The translations under genes and the position numbers were made by a program. Of a DNA stretch of 6,084 nt, positions 1 to 6,059 are shown one piece after another. The notes under the pieces were generated by a model, which did not search any database, was not told the origin of the DNA, and worked only from the letters and a program-made list of their open reading frames with translations. Source of the DNA: an uncultured Pseudomonas sp. (GTDB lineage: Bacteria > Pseudomonadota > Gammaproteobacteria > Pseudomonadales > Pseudomonadaceae); contig CALMID010000294.1 of the NCBI GenBank assembly GCA_937863915.1, positions 1-6,084 on the forward strand. The letters are read 5' to 3'. The first letter of the stretch is position 1. Each line of letters begins with the position of its first letter.

Positions 1-893
1 AACAGCTCGGCCTTGCGCGCCAGGCCCCAGCGGTAGCCGCTGAGGCTGCCGTCCGTACCCACCACGCGGTGGCAGGGCACCAGCAGACCCAGTGGATTGC
101 TGGCGCAGGCGCGGGCAACGGCTCGGGGGTGGCTGGCCAGGGTCTGGGCCAGCTCGCCGTAGCTGCGGGTCTGCCCGCGGGGGATCTGCTGCAGGGCCTG
201 CCACACGCGCTGCTGGAAGGCCGTACCGCGGATATCCAGCGGCAGGTGCGCGGCGCGGCTTGGCTCCTGCAGTTGGGCGAGCACGGCCTGCAGGGCCGGT
301 TTCAGGCTGGCGTCGTCCTGCTGCAGATCGGCGCCGGCAAAGCGCTCGCGCATTTCGGCCAAAACGGCATCGGGCGTGTCGCCAAACAGCAGGGCCCGCA
401 GGCCACGAGTGCTGGCCGCCAGCAGCAGCCAGCCCAGCGGGCAGCTGGCCAGGCTGTAGCTCAGGGTTTCCCCGCCGGTTTTCGCGCGCGGCTTATCCTT
501 TACCACATGGGCCTGACGCCAGCCCCGGGGTGTCAGCCCGGTGCGGGCTTTGAAGGCGCGGACCAGATGCGAGGGCGACAGGCCGATGCGCGCGGCCAGT
601 GCGGCCAGCGGCAGCTCCTCGCTGCGCAGCAGTTCGCAGGTCGCCAGCACCAGACCGTCGAGGTGCTCGGCCGGGCTCGGGCCGTGGGGCGAGCAGCGCT
701 GGCACGGGCGAAAGCCGGCGGTGCTGGCGCTGGGGGCATCGGGATAAAAGGTCACGTTGTGGCGCAGCGGCCGCCGTGCCGGGCAGCTGGGGCGACAGAA
801 GATGCCGGTGCTGCGCACGGCGAAGACGAATTGGCCATCCTGCGCGGCATCACGCTCGCACACGGCCTGCCAGCAGCGTTCGGGGTCCAGCAT
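1..893 (-). CDS. ada: Ada-type methylated-DNA repair protein/regulator, 3' end cut by window edge, shortened AraC region
   Basis: Ada transfers methyl groups from damaged DNA to its own cysteines (phosphotriesters to an N-terminal Cys, O6-methylguanine to a C-terminal Cys) and in E. coli then acts as activator of its regulon. Read on the minus strand from the ATG at 893-891, 297 codons stay open to the edge. The Zn/methyl-acceptor domain is at about residues 1-70, with Cys33, Cys37 (FCRPSC) and Cys64, Cys67 (PCQRC), matching E. coli Cys38/42/69/72. An AraC-type helix-turn-helix follows (about 78-128, ending GLTPRGW). The methyltransferase domain (about 142-297) has Arg257 in RAVARAC as likely arginine finger and the active site P273-C274-H-R-V. 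The end (ARKAEL) lacks probably 5-15 residues, which lie off the window. Compared from memory with E. coli Ada (354 aa, Cys321), about 40 residues holding the second AraC HTH are absent between W125 and the methyltransferase domain. The start is supported by GGAG nine bases upstream; an in-frame GTG five codons earlier is less likely. Confidence 0.93.
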   Translation of the reverse strand, partial: MLDPERCWQAVCERDAAQDGQFVFAVRSTGIFCRPSCPARRPLRHNVTFYPDAPSASTAGFRPCQRCSPHGPSPAEHLDGLVLATCELLRSEELPLAALAARIGLSPSHLVRAFKARTGLTPRGWRQAHVVKDKPRAKTGGETLSYSLASCPLGWLLLAASTRGLRALLFGDTPDAVLAEMRERFAGADLQQDDASLKPALQAVLAQLQEPSRAAHLPLDIRGTAFQQRVWQALQQIPRGQTRSYGELAQTLASHPRAVARACASNPLGLLVPCHRVVGTDGSLSGYRWGLARKAEL

Positions 894-902
894 CGGGCGG
901 CA

Positions 903-906
903 CTCC
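903..906 (-). promoter_or_regulatory. Ribosome binding site of ada
   Basis: GGAG on the minus strand lies nine bases before the ATG at 893. It favours this ATG over the in-frame GTG that overlaps the site itself. Confidence 0.6.
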
Positions 907-1026
907 ACGGGGTGTGTGGCGATTGTCGGGGCTGGTGCCCGCGCTGCCAATCCCGCAAATGACTTTCAAACTGGTGCTTGATGAGGCCATCGAGATGGTG
1001 AGTTGGCCTGTGCGACTGGGTAGGAT

Positions 1027-1041
1027 TGCCGTATAACGGCA
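1027..1041. repeat. 15-bp perfect inverted repeat, possible operator
   Basis: TGCCGT and ACGGCA (6 bp each) flank a central ATA. The repeat overlaps the candidate -10 hexamer for ada, where a repressor or activator dimer could bind. It does not fit the LexA consensus (CTGT-N8-ACAG) or an Ada box. A small hairpin in RNA is an alternative. Its length makes chance occurrence possible. Confidence 0.35.
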
Positions 1042-1059
1042 GCCTGAGAACCTGCTCAA
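1030..1059 (-). promoter_or_regulatory. Possible sigma-70 promoter of ada, -35 supplied by the repeat element
   Basis: On the minus strand TTGAGC (1059-1054, 4 of 6 to TTGACA) is followed after 18 bases by TATACG (1035-1030, 4 of 6 to TATAAT). The -35 hexamer lies inside the terminal inverted repeat of the palindromic element and the -10 lies inside the small inverted repeat next to it. The expected leader to the ada ATG would be about 130 bases. The matches are weak, so this is a prediction only. Confidence 0.3.
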
Positions 1060-1188
1060 AGTCTGCTGCGCGTCGGAAAAACTGCGTTGAAAGTGGCTTC
1101 GGAATGCTCATTTACCACTCGTAAACTCCGCTTCCTCAGCCACTTTCGCCTTGGTTTTCTCTAGCTCGCGAGACGTTGAACAGGTTCT
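1047..1188. repeat. Palindromic intergenic repeat / MITE-like element with terminal inverted repeats
   Basis: The ends are 18-bp imperfect inverted repeats: AGAACCTGCTCAAAGTCT at 1047-1064 and the reverse complement of AGAACCTGTTCAACGTCT at 1171-1188 (16 of 18 match). Inside, symmetric about position 1118, are GAAAA (1076-1080) with TTTTC (1155-1159), GAAAGTGGCT (1089-1098) with AGCCACTTTC (1138-1147), GGAA (1101-1104) with TTCC (1132-1135), and at the centre TTTAC-cactc-GTAAA (1111-1125). The whole unit can therefore fold as one long interrupted hairpin in either strand. It has no room for a transposase. From memory, near-identical sequence occurs between genes in other Pseudomonas genomes and gives rise to spurious short predicted proteins; I could not check this. 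GCAGC occurs near both ends (1039-1043, 1191-1195), but not at equal distance, so I do not call a target-site duplication. Confidence 0.8.
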
Positions 1189-1227
1189 AAGCAGCAAACC
1201 CCACAGACAGGACCCTAAGCCCGCGCA

Positions 1228-2118
1228 ATGAAGACCCCGAAACGCCTGGAACCCCTGCTCGAAGATGGCTTGATTGACGAGGTGGTGCGCCCGCTGATGA
1301 GCGGCAAGGAAGCCTCCGTGTACGTGGTGCGCTGCGGCAAGGAGCTGCGCTGCGCCAAGGTCTACAAGGAAGCCAACAAACGTGGTTTCCGTCAGGCCGC
1401 CGAATATCAGGAAGGCCGCAAGACCCGCAACAGCCGTGACGCGCGAGCCATGGCCAAAGGCAGCAAGTACGGGCGCAAGGAACAGGAGGAGGCCTGGCAG
1501 AACGCCGAGGTGTCGGCGCTGTTCCGCCTGGCCAATGCCGGGGTGCGCGTGCCCAAGCCGTACGACTACCAGGACGGCGTGCTGCTCATGGAAATGGTCG
1601 ACGATGGCTATGGCGATGCTGCGCCGCGCCTCAACGATGTCGACCTGTTGCCCGAGGACGCCCGCGAGTTCCACGCCTTCATGATCCGCGAGATCGTCAA
1701 GATGCTCTGCGCCGGCCTGGTCCATGGCGACCTGTCGGAGTTCAACGTGCTGCTCGATCCCCATGGCCCGGTGATCATCGACCTGCCGCAGGCGGTGGAC
1801 GCGGCGGCCAACAACCATGCCTTCAGCATGCTGGAGCGCGATGTGCGCAACATGGCCGAGTACTTCGGCCAGTTCGCTCCGGAACTGCTCAACACCCGCT
1901 ACGCCAAGGAAATGTGGGCGTTGTTCGAGGATGGCAAGCTGACCCCGGACAGTGAGCTGACCGGCGAATTCGAGGAGCCCGAGGAAGAGGCCGATGTCGA
2001 TGCGGTGATGCGCGAGATCCGCGCCGCGCTGGCCGAACAGGCGCGCCGCGAGGCCGCGCTGAACGCCGAGGATGCGCCGAGCGACGAGCCGCCACCGCCG
2101 CCGTGGCTGCAGCAGTAA
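1228..2118 (+). CDS. RIO1-like atypical protein kinase/ATPase (PA4780-type)
   Basis: This 296-residue cytoplasmic protein has the RIO kinase core. The short P-loop-like segment is MSGKEASVYVV (24-34) and the ATP-anchoring Lys44 sits in CAKVYK. An extended charged loop (about 47-80) is typical of RIO proteins. The hinge is LMEMVDDG. The catalytic loop HGDLSEFN has Asp168 and Asn173, and the metal-binding Asp185 sits in IIDLPQ, where eukaryotic RIO1/RIO2 also have short D-x-x-Q motifs. All key residues are present, so it should bind and hydrolyse ATP. RIO1/RIO2 act in small-subunit ribosome maturation in archaea and eukaryotes; the bacterial role is not settled. The C-terminus (about 246-296) is acidic (EEPEEEADVD), then helical, and ends in a proline run and WLQQ. 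The ATG at 1228 is kept because the first helix precedes the P-loop; its ribosome site is poor (AGGA about 15 bases upstream). The gene stands alone and converges on the DUF1275 gene 7 bp away. Confidence 0.9.
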   Translation: MKTPKRLEPLLEDGLIDEVVRPLMSGKEASVYVVRCGKELRCAKVYKEANKRGFRQAAEYQEGRKTRNSRDARAMAKGSKYGRKEQEEAWQNAEVSALFRLANAGVRVPKPYDYQDGVLLMEMVDDGYGDAAPRLNDVDLLPEDAREFHAFMIREIVKMLCAGLVHGDLSEFNVLLDPHGPVIIDLPQAVDAAANNHAFSMLERDVRNMAEYFGQFAPELLNTRYAKEMWALFEDGKLTPDSELTGEFEEPEEEADVDAVMREIRAALAEQARREAALNAEDAPSDEPPPPPWLQQ

Positions 2119-2125
2119 CCGGTCG

Positions 2126-2890
2126 CTAACGCCGGCGCAGCAGCCGGCGGCCCAGCCGCGACAGATCATCCAGTGCCGGCACCGCGGCCAGCAGCACCAG
2201 CAGCAGCGCCAGCGGCAGGGTGGCGAGGTAGCCGAGGTACTTGAACCCCAGCGCGCCGAGCACGCCACCGCCGAAGAAGTTCAGCGCCAGCAGGCCGAGC
2301 ACCCGCAGGCGCTGGCGGTTGACCCGCACCGGGTGCTGTTGCGGCGACTGATCGACATTCCAGTACAGCAGCTTGCCCAGTTCGATGCCGATGTCGGTGA
2401 CGATGCCGGTGATGTGCGTGGTGCGGATTTCGGCGTGGGACAGCTTGGTGATCAGGGCGTTCTGCAGGCCCATGATGAAGCACAGCAGCATCACCGTGAC
2501 CGGCACGAACAGGCCGGGGATGCCCGACAGGCGGGCGCCCAGCACGCCGAAACCGAGCAGCAGCAAGGCCTCGAACAGCAGGGGCAGGGCAAACTCGCTG
2601 TGCAGCTGATGGCGCCGCGAATAATTGACCATGATGGCCGAGCAGGCCGCGCCCAGCAGGAACGACAGCAGGCCGCCCAAACCGCCGAGTACCAGGTCAT
2701 AGGCGCCGAGCACCAAGTTGTCGGCCATCGACGAGACGATGCCGGTCATGTGCGAGGTGTACTGCTGCACGGCGAGGAAACCGCCGGCATTGGTGGCCCC
2801 GGCGACAAAGGCCAGCACCAGGCCCAGGTGCCGGTTGGCATCGGCGCTGCGGCGACGGCCGGTGAGGCGGCGGGCGTACTTGATCGGCAT
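2126..2890 (-). CDS. DUF1275 / YoaK-family integral membrane protein
   Basis: This 254-residue, strongly hydrophobic protein has about six membrane segments (roughly 22-42, 66-90, 100-120, 126-146, 196-216, 218-238), a basic N-terminus (RRLTGRRR) and a basic tail (RRLLRRR). Family marks are GATNAGGF (31-38) followed by SHMTG (46-50), and GLQNA (141-145) followed by THITG (158-162). The two sets look like an old internal duplication about 110 residues apart. DUF1275 proteins are widespread in bacteria but their substrate or activity is not established, so transport is a guess. The ATG at 2890 overlaps the stop of the upstream 76-residue gene (TGATG). No clear Shine-Dalgarno precedes it, so translation probably depends on coupling to that gene. 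It ends 7 bp from the stop of the convergent RIO gene. Confidence 0.87.
   Translation of the reverse strand: MPIKYARRLTGRRRSADANRHLGLVLAFVAGATNAGGFLAVQQYTSHMTGIVSSMADNLVLGAYDLVLGGLGGLLSFLLGAACSAIMVNYSRRHQLHSEFALPLLFEALLLLGFGVLGARLSGIPGLFVPVTVMLLCFIMGLQNALITKLSHAEIRTTHITGIVTDIGIELGKLLYWNVDQSPQQHPVRVNRQRLRVLGLLALNFFGGGVLGALGFKYLGYLATLPLALLLVLLAAVPALDDLSRLGRRLLRRR
2130..2149. terminator. Possible hairpin at the convergent gene ends
   Basis: CGCCGGC (2130-2136) and GCCGGCG (2143-2149) form a 7-bp GC stem with a 6-base loop just past the RIO stop and inside the last codons of the DUF1275 gene. It could slow polymerase from either side, but there is no T-run on either strand. Repeated Arg codons could produce it by chance. 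Confidence 0.22.
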
Positions 2891-3120
2891 CAGCAGTGCA
2901 CTTCGACGCGCTTGATACCCAACTGCTTCAGTTCGTTGATCAGGTCGTCCAGGCGGGCGAAGGATTCCACTTCCTCGCTGGCGTCGATCAGGAAGAAACT
3001 GCGGCCTTCACCCTTCTTGAAGAACACGATCCATTCATGAAGGTTGCTCGGGTTGGCGATGGCATGGGTATCGAATACCACGCCTTCGGCGTGCTTGGCC
3101 TGTACGTCTTCGCGTTTCAT
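2890..3120 (-). CDS. Conserved-looking small protein of unknown function (76 aa)
   Basis: I do not recognise this family. The 76-residue protein starts MKREDVQAKH and ends KRVEVHC. It has no signal peptide or membrane segment and looks soluble. The pattern suggests two beta strands (about 11-21 and 30-46, with WIVFFKKGEG and SFFLIDA), an amphipathic helix (48-67) and a last strand (69-75), that is a small beta-beta-alpha-beta fold. Several His (10, 19, 28, 75) and the terminal Cys76 are present, but no metal-binding motif can be claimed. It is likely a real gene. It has a strong AGGAG (3130-3126) five bases before the ATG, and its TGA overlaps the ATG of the DUF1275 gene. It lies 70 bp after cueR on the same strand. 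From memory a small gene lies between cueR and the RIO gene in P. aeruginosa too; this was not checked. Confidence 0.75.
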   Translation of the reverse strand: MKREDVQAKHAEGVVFDTHAIANPSNLHEWIVFFKKGEGRSFFLIDASEEVESFARLDDLINELKQLGIKRVEVHC

Positions 3121-3162
3121 CGGTGCTCCTGCGGGTGGCGTGCCTGTGGTGCGTGGGGCGCT

Positions 3163-3168
3163 ATTGTA
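3163..3168 (-). promoter_or_regulatory. Possible -10 element for the small-protein/DUF1275 pair
   Basis: The minus strand reads TACAAT, 5 of 6 to TATAAT, about 43 bases upstream of the 76-residue gene. I see no recognisable -35 at 16-18 bases, so the promoter is uncertain. If used, it would free the two downstream genes from copper control. Confidence 0.3.
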
Positions 3169-3170
3169 AA

Positions 3171-3197
3171 CCCCGGCTGGTGAGCTGGGCTCAGGGG
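3171..3197 (-). terminator. Possible weak terminator or attenuating hairpin after cueR
   Basis: On the minus strand TGAGC-cca-GCTCA (3193-3181), which includes the cueR stop codon, forms a 5-bp stem. CCCC and GGGG outside it can extend the stem with a 6-base bulge on one side. It is followed only by TTTACAAT, so termination would be weak. Confidence 0.25.
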
Positions 3198-3592
3198 CAG
3201 TGGCAGCCCGTTTCCAGCTCCTTGAGGATCGGGCAGTCCGGGCGCTGGTCGCCCTGGCAACTGCCGGCCAGCTCGCTGAGGGTGTCGCGCAGGCTGGTCA
3301 GTTCGGCGATCTTGCGGTTGAGCTGGTCGATGTGGGCCAACGCCAGTGCCTTGACCTCGGCGCTGGCGCGCTGGCGGTCCTGCCAGAGGCCGAGCAGCTT
3401 GCCGATTTCCTCCAGGGAAAACCCCAGGTCGCGGGCGCGCTTGATAAAGCCCAGGCGGTGCAGGTCGTGCTCGCCATAGCGGCGATAGCCGCTGTCCGAG
3501 CGCCCGGCCGCCGGCAGCAGGCCGATGGCTTCGTAGTAACGGATCATCTTGGCGCTCAGGCCGGTGTGGCGAGCGGCTTGGCCGATATTCAC
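3191..3592 (-). CDS. cueR: CueR, Cu(I)-responsive MerR-family transcriptional activator
   Basis: CueR binds promoters with a 19-bp spacer and, when loaded with Cu(I), twists them so that sigma-70 polymerase can start. The 133-residue protein has the N-terminal winged helix-turn-helix ([24 protein letters not shown] at 35-39), the long dimerisation helix (about 76-108) and the metal loop. The metal-site residues fall at the same numbers as in E. coli CueR: Cys112 (SCQGD), Cys120 (DCPI), and Ser77, which marks sensors of monovalent metals. The C-terminal CHC (130-132) parallels the CCHH tail of E. coli CueR. The start is GTG at 3592. It overlaps the copA stop in GTGA, with AAGGAG (3606-3601) eight bases upstream inside copA. 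It is therefore probably transcribed from the copA promoter that it controls. Confidence 0.95.
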   Translation of the reverse strand: MNIGQAARHTGLSAKMIRYYEAIGLLPAAGRSDSGYRRYGEHDLHRLGFIKRARDLGFSLEEIGKLLGLWQDRQRASAEVKALALAHIDQLNRKIAELTSLRDTLSELAGSCQGDQRPDCPILKELETGCHCP

Positions 3593-6003
3593 GGTTGCTT
3601 CTCCTTGTGTGGATGCCAGCGGTTGAGCAGCAGGGCATTGCTCACCACGCTGACGCTGGACAGGGCCATGGCGGCGCCGGCCAGCACCGGATTGAGCAGG
3701 CCGAACGCCGCCAGCGGGATGCCCACCAGGTTGTAGATGAAGGCCCAGAACAGGTTTTGCTGGATCTTGCGGTAGGTGCGCCGGCTGATCGCCAGGGCGG
3801 CCGGCACCAGACGCGGGTCGCCGTGCATCAGGGTGATGCCGGCCGCGTGCATGGCCACGTCGGTGCCGCTGCCCATGGCGATGCCGACATCGGCGGCGGC
3901 CAGTGCCGGCGCGTCATTCAGGCCGTCGCCGACCATAGCCACCACATGGCCGGCTTTTTTCAGCTCGGCCACCCGAGTGGCCTTGTCACCCGGCAGGACC
4001 TCGCTCTGCACGCTGTCGATGCCCAGCTGAGCGGCCACGGCGCCGGCACTGCCGCGATTGTCGCCGCTGATCAGGTGGCAGCGTATGCCCAGCGCCTGCA
4101 ACTCGTGCACGGCCGCTGCGGCGCCGGGCTTGAGCGAGTCGCCAAAGGCCAGCAGGCCGAGCACCTGGCGTTGCGGCGCCAGCTGCAGCAGCCAGGACAG
4201 GGTGCGGCCCTCGGCCTGCCAGGCGTTGGCCGCGGCGCCCAGCGCGCCCTGGGCAAAGCCCAGCTCGTCGAGCAGGCGCTGGTTGCCCAGGGCCAGTTCC
4301 AGGCCGTCGACACTGCCGCGCGTGCCGCGACCGGGCAGGCTGCTGCTGGCGCTCAGCGTCGCCAGTGGCAGCTGGCGCTCGGCGCAGGCGGCGAGCACGG
4401 CGTGGGCCAGTGGGTGTTCACTGCCCTGCTGCAGGGTGCCGGCCAGCGTCAGCAGGCGCTCGTCGTCCGTTTCGCTGCTTTGCCAGTGCAGCAGGCGCGG
4501 CTGGCCGGAGGTGAGGGTGCCGGTCTTGTCGAAGGCCACATCACTGACCTTGTGGGCCAGCTCCAGGGCTTCGGCGTCCTTGATCAGGATGCCGTGGCGA
4601 GCGGCCACGCCGGTGCCGGCCATGATCGCTGCCGGTGTGGCCAGGCCGAGGGCGCAGGGGCAGGCGATCACCAGCACGGCCACGGCGTTGATCAGTGCCT
4701 GCTCCAGGCCGGCACCGGCCAGCAGCCAGCCGCCGAGGGTGGCGAGCGCGATCAGCAGCACCAGCGGCACGAACACCTCGCTGACCCGGTCGACCAGTTT
4801 CTGGATCGGTGCCTTGGCGGCCTGGGCGTTTTCCACCAGGCGGATGATCCGCGCCAGCACGCTTTCCGCGCCCAGCGCAGTGGCACGAACCAGCAACAGT
4901 CCCTCGCCATTGATCGCGCCGCCGGTGACCCGATCGCCGGGTGCCTTGCTCACCGGCAGGCTCTCGCCGGTAATCAGCGCCTCGTCGGCCTGGCTCTGGC
5001 CCTCGACCACCTCGCCGTCGGCGGGGAAGCGTTCGCCGGGGCGCACGCGCAGCAGATCACCCGTGCGCAGTTGCTCGATGGCGATGTCTTCCTCGCCGCT
5101 GGCGGTGACCCGCACGGCCCGCTGCGGACGCAGTGCCTGCAGGGCGCGGATGGCCGCGCCGGTCTGGCGCTTGCCGCGGCTTTCCAGGTATTTGCCGAGC
5201 AGGACCAGGCTGATCACCACCGCTGCCGATTCGAAATACAGGTGCGGCTCGTGCCCGGCATGGGCCTGCCACCACAGGTACAGGCTGAGGCCGAAGGCGG
5301 CGCTGGTGCCGATGGCGACCAGCAGGTCCATGTTGCCGCTGCCGGCCCGCACGGCATGCCAGCCGGCGCGGTAGAAGCGGGCGCCGCAGTAGAACTGCAC
5401 CGGTGTGGCCAGGGCGAACTGCAGCCAGGCCGGCAGCATCCAGTGGCCGCCGAACCACTTCACCAGCAGCGGCTCCAGCAGCATCGGCACGGCCAGGGGC
5501 AGGCTGAGCAGCAGGGCCAGCAGCAGCTGCCAGCGCTCGCGGCGCAGGCTGGCGGCCTGGCTGTCGCTACCACCCTGAGCGGCAACCGGGCTGGCCTGGT
5601 AACCGGCGGCCTGCACGGCGGCGATCAGCGCCGCCGGCTCGGTGCCGGCGAGGACCTGCAGGCTGGCGCGTTCGCTGGCCAGGTTGACGCTGACCGTGAC
5701 CACGCCCGGCTGCTTGCCCAGCGCACGTTCGATGCGCCCGGCGCAGCTGGCGCAGGTCATGCCGCCCAGTTGCAGCTCCAGCTGTTGCTGCGGCACCTGA
5801 TAGCCGGCCGCGGTGATCGCCTGGATCAGGCTGTCGAGGCTGCCTGCCGGGGCGCTGACGCTGGCGCGTTCGCTGGCCAGGTTGACGCTGACCTGGCTGA
5901 CGCCGGGCTGCCGGCTGAGGGCGCGTTCGATGCGTCCGGCACAGCTGGCGCAGGTCATGCCGGCGATGGGCAGGTCATAGGTTACGGATAGGGGCGAATT
6001 CAT
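3589..6003 (-). CDS. copA: Cu(I)-exporting P1B-type ATPase with two N-terminal HMA domains (CopA/CueA)
   Basis: This ATP-driven pump moves Cu(I) from cytoplasm to periplasm; in Pseudomonas it is often called CueA. It has 804 residues, normal for a two-HMA CopA. HMA1 (about 7-70) has C18-x-x-C21 and HMA2 (about 74-137) has C84-x-x-C87, both in [14 protein letters not shown]. Helices 1-4 lie at about 160-275. The actuator domain has TGES (345-348). The sixth helix carries the transport motif C448-P-C450. The phosphorylation site is D492-K-T-G-T, the nucleotide-binding domain has the SEHP motif (His530-Pro531), and the hinge is GDGLND (692-697). The last helices carry Y757-N758 and M779-x-x-S782-S783, which with CPC define Cu(I) specificity (P1B-1 class). 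The start ATG at 6003 has AGGAG (6016-6012) eight bases upstream. It is first in an operon with cueR, overlapping it by four bases. All signature residues are present, so it should be active. Confidence 0.97.
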   Translation of the reverse strand: MNSPLSVTYDLPIAGMTCASCAGRIERALSRQPGVSQVSVNLASERASVSAPAGSLDSLIQAITAAGYQVPQQQLELQLGGMTCASCAGRIERALGKQPGVVTVSVNLASERASLQVLAGTEPAALIAAVQAAGYQASPVAAQGGSDSQAASLRRERWQLLLALLLSLPLAVPMLLEPLLVKWFGGHWMLPAWLQFALATPVQFYCGARFYRAGWHAVRAGSGNMDLLVAIGTSAAFGLSLYLWWQAHAGHEPHLYFESAAVVISLVLLGKYLESRGKRQTGAAIRALQALRPQRAVRVTASGEEDIAIEQLRTGDLLRVRPGERFPADGEVVEGQSQADEALITGESLPVSKAPGDRVTGGAINGEGLLLVRATALGAESVLARIIRLVENAQAAKAPIQKLVDRVSEVFVPLVLLIALATLGGWLLAGAGLEQALINAVAVLVIACPCALGLATPAAIMAGTGVAARHGILIKDAEALELAHKVSDVAFDKTGTLTSGQPRLLHWQSSETDDERLLTLAGTLQQGSEHPLAHAVLAACAERQLPLATLSASSSLPGRGTRGSVDGLELALGNQRLLDELGFAQGALGAAANAWQAEGRTLSWLLQLAPQRQVLGLLAFGDSLKPGAAAAVHELQALGIRCHLISGDNRGSAGAVAAQLGIDSVQSEVLPGDKATRVAELKKAGHVVAMVGDGLNDAPALAAADVGIAMGSGTDVAMHAAGITLMHGDPRLVPAALAISRRTYRKIQQNLFWAFIYNLVGIPLAAFGLLNPVLAGAAMALSSVSVVSNALLLNRWHPHKEKQP
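5663..5962 (-). repeat. Tandem duplication of the HMA-coding unit in copA
   Basis: A 33-bp stretch is identical at 5663-5695 and 5861-5893, and a 21-bp stretch is identical at 5744-5764 and 5942-5962. Both pairs are offset by 198 bp (66 codons). They encode the shared [11 protein letters not shown] and MTCASCAG parts of the two HMA domains. The identity reaches synonymous positions, pointing to recent duplication or ongoing gene conversion. Confidence 0.8.
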
Positions 6004-6028
6004 GGGCTGGTCTCCTGATCACACCGAC

Positions 6029-6059
6029 AGGATCAACCCTGACCTTATGGCAAGGTCAA
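6029..6059 (-). promoter_or_regulatory. CueR-controlled copA promoter/operator
   Basis: On the minus strand the -35 is TTGACC (6059-6054), then exactly 19 bases, then a poor -10 GATCCT (6034-6029). The spacer region carries the perfect palindrome TGACCTT-gccat-AAGGTCA (6058-6040). This is the hallmark of MerR-family activated promoters and resembles known copA/cueA operators. A start near 6022 would leave a leader of about 20 bases containing the AGGAG ribosome site before the copA ATG. Upstream, 6061-6084 shows nothing further that I can name. Confidence 0.9.

Larger units (their letters stand above)
894..1227. other. Non-coding interval between divergent ada and RIO-kinase genes
   Basis: This 334-bp stretch holds no convincing gene. 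Open frames crossing it are fragments reading through a palindromic repeat into the antisense of ada or of the kinase gene. It contains the 142-bp palindromic element (1047-1188), a 15-bp inverted repeat (1027-1041), a possible ada promoter, and 39 bp between the element and the kinase start in which I see no good sigma-70 promoter. I found no clear Ada box (E. coli type, AAAGCGCA-like) upstream of ada. Confidence 0.7.

Noticed and set aside
69..962. A 297-codon plus-strand frame opposite ada
   Set aside because: Composition is Ala/Gly/Gln-rich with no recognisable domain, and the minus strand encodes a clear Ada protein.
955..980. AAAGTC-ATTTGCG upstream of ada as an Ada box
   Set aside because: Only loosely like the E. 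coli box (AAAGCGCA); the spacing and core do not fit.
752..1111. A 119-codon minus-strand frame starting MSIPKPLS in the repeat element
   Set aside because: It reads through the repeat and then in the wrong frame of ada. I recall similar starts as spurious predictions arising from this repeat.
1039..1195. GCAGC on both sides of the palindromic element as a target-site duplication
   Set aside because: The copies lie at unequal distances from the element ends (3 and 2 bases) and five bases recur easily in GC-rich DNA.
1108..2268. A 386-codon minus-strand frame opposite the RIO gene
   Set aside because: It starts inside the palindromic repeat and runs antisense to a conserved kinase. It has no domain that I can see.
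2072..3040. A 322-codon plus-strand frame opposite the DUF1275 and small genes
   Set aside because: Gln/His/Ala-rich antisense translation; the opposite strand has membrane and family motifs and overlapping start/stop signals.
3595..5991. A 798-codon open frame on the plus strand opposite copA
   Set aside because: It is an antisense shadow: copA on the other strand has all P1B motifs, and this frame is low-complexity Gln/Ala/Gly/His-rich sequence typical of GC-rich antisense frames.
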